Assembly (NCBI GenBank): GCA_900549555.1
Contig: UROO01000087.1
Location: 1-8,302 of the forward strand
Origin: an uncultured Collinsella sp.
GTDB lineage: Bacteria > Actinomycetota > Coriobacteriia > Coriobacteriales > Coriobacteriaceae
Direction of reading: 5' to 3'
DNA: 8,302 bases
The notes under the pieces were generated by a model. It worked only from the letters and a program-made list of their open reading frames with translations. It was not told the DNA's origin and searched no databases. The position numbers and the translations under genes were made by a program. Shown one piece after another: positions 1-4,074 of the stretch. Positions within the stretch are counted from its first letter, which is position 1. Each line of letters opens with the position of its first letter.

Positions 1-47
1 GAGATAGGAGTCCGTCTCGTGGGCTCGGAGATGTGTATAAGAGACAG
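1..47 (+). other. Nextera i7 sequencing adapter left in the assembly (not biological)
   Basis: Bases 29-47 are the 19-bp Tn5 mosaic end AGATGTGTATAAGAGACAG. Bases 14-28 are the Nextera read-2 overhang. Bases 6-13 (AGGAGTCC) match the i7 index I know as N705, and bases 1-5 (GAGAT) match the end of the P7 flow-cell oligo. The order P7, index, read-2 primer, mosaic end is exactly that of a Nextera library molecule, so genomic sequence begins at base 48. Any reading frame crossing this boundary is artificial. Confidence 0.98.
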
Positions 48-379
48 GTGATGATGACCGGCGCCAGGCCGCGCGCGATGGCAGAGAGTGGCGCGATGTC
101 AAAGCTCATGAGCCACGTGGCAAGCGGGTCGGACAGGCTCGTCGAGGCGACGGCGGACGAGGCAAAGCCCACGAGCGTGATGGCGACCTGGATGGTGGCG
201 AGCAGCTGGTCGGAATCGGCGGCCAGCTTAATGGCGCGCTCGGCGCGTTTGTCGCCTTCCTCGGCCTCGTGCTCCAGCACAGCGCGCTTTGCCGTGGTGA
301 GCGCCATCTCGGACATAGAGAAGTAGCCGTTGATGAGGGTCAAAACGAGGGTGGTGATAAGGGAGATGGTTATGTCCAT
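48..379 (-). CDS. CNNM-domain (HlyC/CorC family) membrane transporter, N-terminal part only
   Basis: This is the first 110 codons of a gene reading leftward from ATG 379. It has no stop codon because it runs into the adapter at base 47. The product starts MDITISLITTLVLTLINGYF, followed by SMSEMAL, a charged amphipathic stretch (residues about 30-60, KRAVLEHEAEEGDKRAERA) and a second hydrophobic segment (ATIQVAITLVGFASSAVA, residues 61-78). NG-x-F-x(3)-E and STIQ/ATIQ-x-x-ITLVG are hallmarks of the CNNM (DUF21) membrane domain. Full family members run about 400-450 residues and continue with two CBS domains and a CorC/HlyC C-terminal domain, all missing here. The family is linked to Mg2+/Co2+ transport or tolerance; the old name hemolysin C is misleading. 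A GGAGG-like site (394-400) lies about 14 nt upstream of the ATG, which is rather far. It lies 109 bp downstream of the hemolysin III-family gene on the same strand. Confidence 0.88.
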
Positions 380-488
380 CGGGAGTTTCTCGAACCTCCA
401 AGATTCGGGCGTCAGGGTAAAACGTTGATGACGGATACGGCAATTGCGCCGGCGCCCAAGCGAGGACGCGGGCGCGCAGGCATGGTCG

Positions 489-1172
489 CTAGATTACGAA
501 GAGGATCACCGCCATGAACTGGAAGATGCTGCCGGCGAGCACCCACAGGTGAAACACGCTGTGCAGATAGCGCACGTTTTTGGCGATATAGAACGGCACG
601 CCCGCGGTGTAGCACACGCCGCCGACGGCAAGCAGGGCAAGTGCCACGGGGTTGAGCAGCGACACGAGCTCGGGCAGCTTAAAGACAACGAGCCAGCCCA
701 TCAGCAGGTAGACCAGGCCACTTACCCAGTGCGGTTGACGCTCACGCATAAAGCACTCGAGGGCGATGCCGATAATGGCGATGGCCCATACGGCAAAGAA
801 CAGCGCAGGACCGCCATCGTTTGCGAGCGTGATGAGGCAAAACGGCGTATAGCTGCCGGCTATGAGCAGGTAGATGCAGCTATGGTCGATGATGCGAAAC
901 ACGCGCTTGGCGCGAGCGGGCTGAATCGCATGGTAGAGCGTAGAGGCTAGATATTCGAGGATAATGCTGACGCCATAGACAATCGCCGCGGCCATGTGGG
1001 CCGGGCCTCCGCCGCGCAGGGCGGCGAATACGATCAGGAGCACCAGGCCCGCGATACCCAGCAGGCAGCCGACACCATGGGTGACGGAGTTCATGATCTC
1101 CTCGCCCACCGTGTAATGTGGAACGGCCGCGGTCTTGGGTCGCGGCTTAGAACTGTCGCTCGAATCGGGCAT
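489..1172 (-). CDS. Hemolysin III family (HlyIII/YqfA, PAQR-like) membrane protein
   Basis: A predicted 227-residue integral membrane protein with about seven hydrophobic segments (roughly 31-53, 62-82, 95-112, 122-140, 151-165, 172-195 and 205-226). The family signatures are all present. They are EEIMNSVTHG near the N-terminus (His32), STLYHA after TM2 (His81), IIDHSCIYLLIAGSYTPF (Asp96, His97), and HSVFHLWVLAGS in the last segment (His204, His208). The histidines and aspartate correspond to the metal-binding residues of the PAQR/HlyIII superfamily. The frame could begin at TTG 1190, but that TTG is itself part of the Shine-Dalgarno sequence (TTGGAGG, 1184-1190) serving ATG 1172 with 11 nt spacing, so I use ATG 1172. 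The length is normal for the family. The biochemical role is unsettled: Bacillus HlyIII was reported to be haemolytic when expressed in E. coli, whereas YqfA-type homologues are thought to act in membrane homeostasis. It may be co-transcribed with the downstream CNNM gene, since I see no convincing terminator between them. Confidence 0.93.
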   Translation of the reverse strand: MPDSSDSSKPRPKTAAVPHYTVGEEIMNSVTHGVGCLLGIAGLVLLIVFAALRGGGPAHMAAAIVYGVSIILEYLASTLYHAIQPARAKRVFRIIDHSCIYLLIAGSYTPFCLITLANDGGPALFFAVWAIAIIGIALECFMRERQPHWVSGLVYLLMGWLVVFKLPELVSLLNPVALALLAVGGVCYTAGVPFYIAKNVRYLHSVFHLWVLAGSIFQFMAVILFVI

Positions 1173-1207
1173 GCCGGTTACATCCTCCAACGTAAAGAGT
1201 TCTCAAC

Positions 1208-1237
1208 ACTATATCAAAGCGTCTAGGTACGTGCGAA
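1208..1237 (-). promoter_or_regulatory. Probable promoter of the hemolysin III family gene (extended -10)
   Basis: Read on the minus strand, TATAGT (1213-1208) is preceded by TGA, giving an extended -10 of the form TGnTATAGT. TTCGCA (1237-1232) lies 18 nt upstream as a weak -35 (4 of 6 matches to TTGACA). A start near 1201 would give a leader of about 29 nt, which fits the GGAGG at 1184-1188. A 15-bp near-palindrome, GTGCGAAATTTGCAC (1231-1245, 6 of 7 pairs), overlaps the -35 and could be an operator. This is inferred from sequence only. Confidence 0.5.
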
Positions 1238-1279
1238 ATTTGCACCATACGTGACCCTTTGTTTACCCATTCTTTGCCT

Positions 1280-1293
1280 GTTGACGCATCAAC
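1280..1293. promoter_or_regulatory. Putative operator site 1 (GTTGACGCATCAAC)
   Basis: Arms GTTGA and TCAAC are perfect inverted repeats around a 4-bp centre. The site covers the whole -35 box of the hydrolase promoter. It shares 11 of 14 positions with the site at 1325-1338, and all three differences are C/T changes. No matching regulator is encoded here, so the protein that binds is unknown. Confidence 0.5.
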
Positions 1294-1309
1294 GGCGAAC
1301 GTCCATAAT
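1281..1309 (+). promoter_or_regulatory. Sigma70-type promoter of the alpha/beta hydrolase gene
   Basis: TTGACG (1281-1286; 5 of 6 matches to TTGACA) and CATAAT (1304-1309; 5 of 6 matches to TATAAT) are separated by exactly 17 nt. Transcription should start at about 1315-1317, leaving a leader of about 43 nt before ATG 1359. It is the best promoter match in the window and is divergent from the promoter of the hemolysin III family gene. Confidence 0.7.
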
Positions 1310-1324
1310 GCGCTTGCGTAAAAT

Positions 1325-1338
1325 GTTGATGTATTAAC
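1325..1338. promoter_or_regulatory. Putative operator site 2 (GTTGATGTATTAAC)
   Basis: This is a second copy of the 14-bp motif, starting 45 bp after the first and just downstream of the predicted transcription start (about +9 to +22). Its symmetry extends outward to ATGTT...AACAT (1323-1340). Together with site 1 it brackets the promoter, an arrangement typical of cooperative repression. It could alternatively be an AT-rich chance palindrome or act in the mRNA leader. Confidence 0.45.
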
Positions 1339-1358
1339 ATCTTATAGGAGAATACCGC

Positions 1359-2324
1359 ATGGCTCAAAACGCACGTTCCCATCGAAAGCTCAAGATAGCC
1401 GGCATCGTTGCACTGGTGGCTGTCGTTGCGCTGCTCGGATTTGCCGGCAACTTTCTGTTTGACTTCGCGCTGAATCCCCGCGCGCCATACACCATGAAGA
1501 TGATGCAGGATAGCAAGAACGACAAAGAAGGTGAGCAGCCGGATGCCGAGGACACCGAGGCACGGGCATGGTTTAAAGAGAACCGCGAGAGCAGCAGCCT
1601 CACCGCAGATGACGGAACCGAGCTTGCCGCTTGGTATTTTGCCGCCTCGGAGAACACCCACGATTACGCCGTCTGCCTGCATGGATATACCAACGAGCCC
1701 ATCGGCATGGCCCGATACGCCAAGCGCTTCCATGACCGTGGCATGAACGTACTCGCACCCGCAGCTCGCGCCCACGAGCGCTCCGGCGGCGACTATATCG
1801 GCATGGGCTGGCCCGAGCGGCTCGATGTCGTTGCATGGATTGGGCGGATCGTTCAGGCTGACCCCGAGGCGCGCATCCTGATCTTTGGCGAATCGATGGG
1901 CGCGGCGACCGCCATGAACGTGGCGGGAGAATCTTTGCCGTCCAACGTGAAATGCATTATCGAGGACTGCGGCTATACGAGTGTTTGGGACGAGTTCTCT
2001 CTGCAGCTCAAGGACGTGTTCGGCCTGCCCAGCTTTCCCTTGCTCGATGTAGCAAACTTGGTGTGCAACGTGCGCGCGGGCTACGACTTTCATAAGGCGA
2101 GCAGTGTGGAGCAACTCAAACACGCGACGGTTCCCATGCTGTTTATCCACGGCGACCAGGACACCTTTGTGCCGTACAGCATGCTCGACCAAAACTACGA
2201 CGCGTGCGCCAGCAAGGTCAAGCAAAAGCTCACCATCCATGGCGCCACCCACGCCAAGAGTGCGCAAGTTGACCCCGAGCTCTACTGGAGCACGGTCAAC
2301 AAGTTCCTCGACGAGTATTTTTAG
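1359..2324 (+). CDS. Membrane-anchored alpha/beta hydrolase (serine hydrolase, COG1073-like)
   Basis: A predicted 321-residue protein. Basic residues (RSHRKLK) followed by one hydrophobic segment (about 12-34) form an uncleaved N-terminal anchor, so the catalytic part probably faces outside. The alpha/beta hydrolase core shows the oxyanion-side CLHGYTN (106-112), the nucleophile elbow GESMG (177-181, Ser179), the acid loop HGDQDTFVP (264-272, Asp268) and the catalytic histidine in GATHAKS (His298). The segment AHERSGGDYIGMGWPERLDV (139-157, roughly) matches the DLRGHGxSxGDYIGxGWxDRxD block of Bacillus YqkD-like enzymes. The triad is complete, so the enzyme should be active as an esterase, lipase or peptidase-like hydrolase; the substrate cannot be read from sequence. 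ATG 1359 has AGGAG at 1346-1350 with 8 nt spacing. The gene is transcribed alone from its own promoter with two operator-like sites, and converges on the DUF362 gene. Confidence 0.93.
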   Translation: MAQNARSHRKLKIAGIVALVAVVALLGFAGNFLFDFALNPRAPYTMKMMQDSKNDKEGEQPDAEDTEARAWFKENRESSSLTADDGTELAAWYFAASENTHDYAVCLHGYTNEPIGMARYAKRFHDRGMNVLAPAARAHERSGGDYIGMGWPERLDVVAWIGRIVQADPEARILIFGESMGAATAMNVAGESLPSNVKCIIEDCGYTSVWDEFSLQLKDVFGLPSFPLLDVANLVCNVRAGYDFHKASSVEQLKHATVPMLFIHGDQDTFVPYSMLDQNYDACASKVKQKLTIHGATHAKSAQVDPELYWSTVNKFLDEYF

Positions 2325-2361
2325 GCGAATAGCAACGTCTGAGGCTTTATCTAACCCCCTA

Positions 2362-2493
2362 TTTTCGGAAGTATGCGGAAAATCTGGAACTGCCGACCAG
2401 ACCGCAGTTTTACCAACAATTTATCAGGGGTTTTGTTGCCAAAAAATGTCGTGTGCTCGGCGGTCTCGAAATTTGCCGCATACTTCCGGAAAA
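2362..2493. repeat. 132-bp intergenic element with inverted ends and nested stems
   Basis: The ends carry a 13-bp perfect inverted repeat, CGGAAGTATGCGG at 2366-2378 and its complement at 2476-2488. It extends imperfectly to TTTTC(C)GGAAG...GCGGNAAAT. Inside, AGACCGC (2399-2405) pairs with GCGGTCT (2460-2466), and CAACAA (2414-2419) pairs with TTGTTG (2433-2438), so the stems are nested around nearly the same centre (about 2426-2432). It encodes no convincing protein. It looks like a miniature mobile or palindromic intergenic element, and I have a recollection, unverified, of similar sequence in Collinsella genomes. It sits between the hydrolase stop and the shared terminator. Confidence 0.6.
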
Positions 2494-2526
2494 CCGCCCG
2501 AGAGCGTTGCGCTCGCGGGCGGCTTT
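2494..2526. terminator. Bidirectional rho-independent terminator
   Basis: CCGCCCG (2494-2500) pairs with CGGGCGG (2516-2522). Above an A/G mismatch, GAGCG (2502-2506) pairs with CGCTC (2510-2514), leaving a 3-nt loop. A CTTTT run follows on the plus strand and a TTTTCC run follows on the minus strand. It lies between the convergent hydrolase (ends 2324) and DUF362 (ends 2575) genes and can serve both. Confidence 0.85.
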
Positions 2527-2574
2527 TGCTCAACTAACGCTACAAAGGCGCTTGTTTTGTCCAATGGACAGGTG

Positions 2575-3780
2575 CTACTTGACCTCGATGAGCTCGTACT
2601 TGCTCGTGCCCAGGCCGATCTTCTCGGCGTGCGCGATGCAGGTGCGCCAGTCGGTGTCGGGATGCGTGATGCAGAAGGGGTCCTTGGCCTGATCGCCCTC
2701 CAGATGCTCGTGGTTGTGCTCCATCTTGGCCGCGCTATCGGTAAGCTCGGTGTTGGGCAGCGGCTCGGATGCCATGACGGCATCGGCACAGGCCTGGTCG
2801 ATGGCGACCGGGTCGAAGCTCGCGAACATGCCGATGTCGTTGACGATAGGCGTATCGTTTTCGGGATGGCAATCGCAGTTGGGGCTGATGTCCATGGCAA
2901 GCGAGATGTGGAAGCTCGGACGGCCGTCGACAACGGCCTTCGTATACTCGGCGATCTTGCAGTTGAGCACGTCGGCCGCAGCGTCATGGCCGGGCTTGAT
3001 GGCGTCCTGGTTGCACACGCCGATGCAGCGGCCGCAGCCCACGCAGCGATCATGGTCGATAGCGGCAACGTGAACCGTACGGGTGTTGCCGTTGGCGAGC
3101 TCGCGCTCACGGGTGTCGTCAAACGAGATAGCGCTGTGCGCACAGACCTTTTCGCAGGCACGGCAGCCAATACAGTGCTCGGTCGCGACGTTCGGCTTGC
3201 CGGCGGCATGCTGCTCCATCTTGCCGGCGCGGCTGCCGCCGCCCATGCCCAGGTTCTTCATGGCGCCGCCAAAGCCGGCCTGCTCATGGCCTTTAAAGTG
3301 CGTGAGGCTGATCACGATATCGGCATCCATGAGTGCCCGACCGATCTTGGCCTCGCGCACGTACTCGCCGCCCTCGACCGGGACGAGTGCCTCGTCGGTA
3401 CCCTTGAGGCCGTCGGCGATGATGATCTGGCAACCCGTGGCATACGGGGTAAAGCCGTTCTGATAGGCGGTATCGATGTGCTCGAGCGCGTTTTTACGGC
3501 TACCGACGTAGAGCGTGTTACAGTCGGTGAGGAAGGGCTTGCCACCCAGCTCCTTCACGACATCCGCGACGGCGCGGGCGTAGTTGGGGCGCAAAAAGCT
3601 CAGATTGCCCAGCTCGCCAAAGTGAATCTTGATAGCGACGAACTTGTTCTCGAAGTCGATCTGCTCGATACCGGCGTGACGTATGAGGCGCTTGAGCTTG
3701 TCGAGCTGGCTCTCGCGAGCATGCGTGCGCAAGTTGGTGAAGTATACCTTAGCGGGTGCTGCGGGTGCAGTTGCGGTCAT
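2575..3780 (-). CDS. DUF362 protein with two [4Fe-4S] ferredoxin motifs
   Basis: A predicted 401-residue soluble protein with no signal peptide or membrane segment. Residues 11 to about 190 and 265 to about 335 form the DUF362 domain, including KIHFGELGN (51-59), SLTHFKGHEQAGFGGAMKNLGMG (158-180) and FDPVAIDQACADAV (322-335). A ferredoxin module sits in between. It has two clusters of C-x2-C-x2-C-x3-C: Cys203, 206, 209 and 213, and Cys246, 249, 252 and 256. Each should ligate a [4Fe-4S] cluster in the 2[4Fe-4S] style, with no Pro after the last Cys. Extra CDC (302-304) and a His/Glu-rich stretch (KMEHNHEHLE, 352-361) might bind metal. The family is common in anaerobes and is thought to handle electrons, but its reaction is not established. 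ATG 3780 has GAGGGG about 8 nt upstream (3789-3794). It appears monocistronic: a repeat cluster separates it from the FtsX gene upstream and a terminator follows it. Confidence 0.92.
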   Translation of the reverse strand: MTATAPAAPAKVYFTNLRTHARESQLDKLKRLIRHAGIEQIDFENKFVAIKIHFGELGNLSFLRPNYARAVADVVKELGGKPFLTDCNTLYVGSRKNALEHIDTAYQNGFTPYATGCQIIIADGLKGTDEALVPVEGGEYVREAKIGRALMDADIVISLTHFKGHEQAGFGGAMKNLGMGGGSRAGKMEQHAAGKPNVATEHCIGCRACEKVCAHSAISFDDTRERELANGNTRTVHVAAIDHDRCVGCGRCIGVCNQDAIKPGHDAAADVLNCKIAEYTKAVVDGRPSFHISLAMDISPNCDCHPENDTPIVNDIGMFASFDPVAIDQACADAVMASEPLPNTELTDSAAKMEHNHEHLEGDQAKDPFCITHPDTDWRTCIAHAEKIGLGTSKYELIEVK

Positions 3781-3822
3781 AGATCTATCCCCTCGGTCTA
3801 TATGGCGTTACAGACATAGAGG

Positions 3823-3853
3823 ATGGTACCCGTTGAAGCGGGGTTAATGTCAA
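3823..3853 (-). promoter_or_regulatory. Possible promoter of the DUF362 gene
   Basis: Read on the minus strand, a perfect -35 TTGACA (3853-3848) is followed 19 nt later by TACCAT (3828-3823; 4 of 6 matches to TATAAT). The spacing is longer than the ideal 17. It lies 43-73 nt upstream of the ATG, between the REP-like cluster and the gene. Confidence 0.4.
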
Positions 3854-3863
3854 GCACGGCGCC

Positions 3864-3903
3864 CAGTCATTGGGTACTCATTGGGGACAGACTTAAATGA
3901 CTG
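3864..3903 (+). repeat. REP-like hairpin, copy 1 (with partial internal duplication)
   Basis: The unit is ACTCATT, then loop GGGGACAGACTTA (3883-3895), then AATGACT (3896-3902), with one mismatch in the stem. An extra CAGTCATTGGG lies immediately upstream (3864-3874), and its CAGTCATT pairs perfectly with AATGACTG (3896-3903). This looks like a local duplication of the 5' arm. The loop is shared with the copies at 3908 and 7554. Confidence 0.65.
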
Positions 3904-3907
3904 AAAC

Positions 3908-3936
3908 CACTCATTGGGGGCAGACTTAAATGAGTG
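3908..3936 (+). repeat. REP-like hairpin, copy 2
   Basis: CACTCATT (3908-3915) and AATGAGTG (3929-3936) form a perfect 8-bp stem around the 13-nt loop GGGGGCAGACTTA. It is five bases after copy 1 in the same orientation. The outer stem bases differ from those of copy 3, yet pairing is kept. Confidence 0.7.
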
Positions 3937-3945
3937 CCTCGCCAC

Positions 3946-3977
3946 CTGGCAGCTAAGGGACGTTCCTTTTCTGCCGG
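3946..3977 (+). repeat. REP-cluster hairpin with GGGAC inner loop
   Basis: CTGGCAG (3946-3952) pairs with CTGCCGG (3971-3977), with one T-G wobble. Inside, AAGG (3955-3958) pairs with CCTT (3965-3968). The closed region contains GGGACGTTCC, sharing the GGGAC core of the neighbouring repeats. It belongs to the same intergenic cluster. Confidence 0.5.
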
Positions 3978-3983
3978 CAGTTA

Positions 3984-4038
3984 GGGACAGTCCTTGCCAG
4001 CACGGCCGGCGAGCCGGCGAATCGGCAAAGACTGTCCC
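3984..4038. repeat. Long inverted repeat (15-bp arms) in the REP-like cluster
   Basis: Arms 3984-3998 (GGGACAGTCCTTGCC) and 4024-4038 pair at 14 of 15 positions; the only mismatch is C3993 against A4029. The loop contains a second hairpin, GCCGGC-GA-GCCGGC (4005-4018). The GGGACAG core again matches the neighbouring copies. No T-run follows on either strand, so I call it a palindromic repeat, although it may slow transcription leaving the FtsX gene. Confidence 0.65.
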
Positions 4039-4045
4039 CGATGAC

Positions 4046-4074
4046 TGGTCGTTTAAGAACGTCCCCAATGACTA
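4046..4074 (-). repeat. REP-like hairpin, copy 4 (inverted, overlapping a stop codon)
   Basis: On the minus strand this reads TAGTCATT, then GGGGACGTTCTTA, then AACGACCA. The loop matches copy 3 (7563-7575) in all but one base. The stem has two A-C mismatches on this strand, which become G-U wobbles if the plus strand is transcribed. The first three bases are the TAG stop codon of the FtsX permease gene (4074-4072), so the element directly abuts the gene end. Confidence 0.6.

Noticed and set aside
33..326. A 97-codon plus-strand frame starting at an ATG in the adapter
   Set aside because: Its start lies in the Tn5 mosaic end and it is antisense to the CNNM gene.
441..480. Possible terminator between the hemolysin III family and CNNM genes
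   Set aside because: A 6-bp GCGCCC/GGGCGC stem exists but has a 12-nt loop and no T-run, so I do not call it.
1263..2267. A 334-codon open frame on the minus strand
   Set aside because: It is antisense to the alpha/beta hydrolase, which has a full catalytic triad, a ribosome binding site and a promoter.
2351..2533. A 60-codon frame reading through the terminator and the 132-bp element
   Set aside because: It crosses a strong hairpin terminator and both inverted repeat arms and shows no ribosome binding site I can support. It is more likely a passive frame through a repeat.
2558..2570. Small hairpin TGTCC-AAT-GGACA just past the DUF362 stop
   Set aside because: It has only five base pairs and no T-run. 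The stronger terminator nearby explains transcript ending.
2104..3819. A 571-codon open frame on the plus strand
   Set aside because: It starts inside the hydrolase gene, runs through the terminator and then antisense to the DUF362 gene. There is no domain signal and it conflicts with well-supported genes.
3864..4074. CRISPR array or tRNA in the repeat-rich intergenic region
   Set aside because: Repeats are hairpins in both orientations with irregular spacing and no unique equal-length spacers, and there is no cloverleaf or cas gene.
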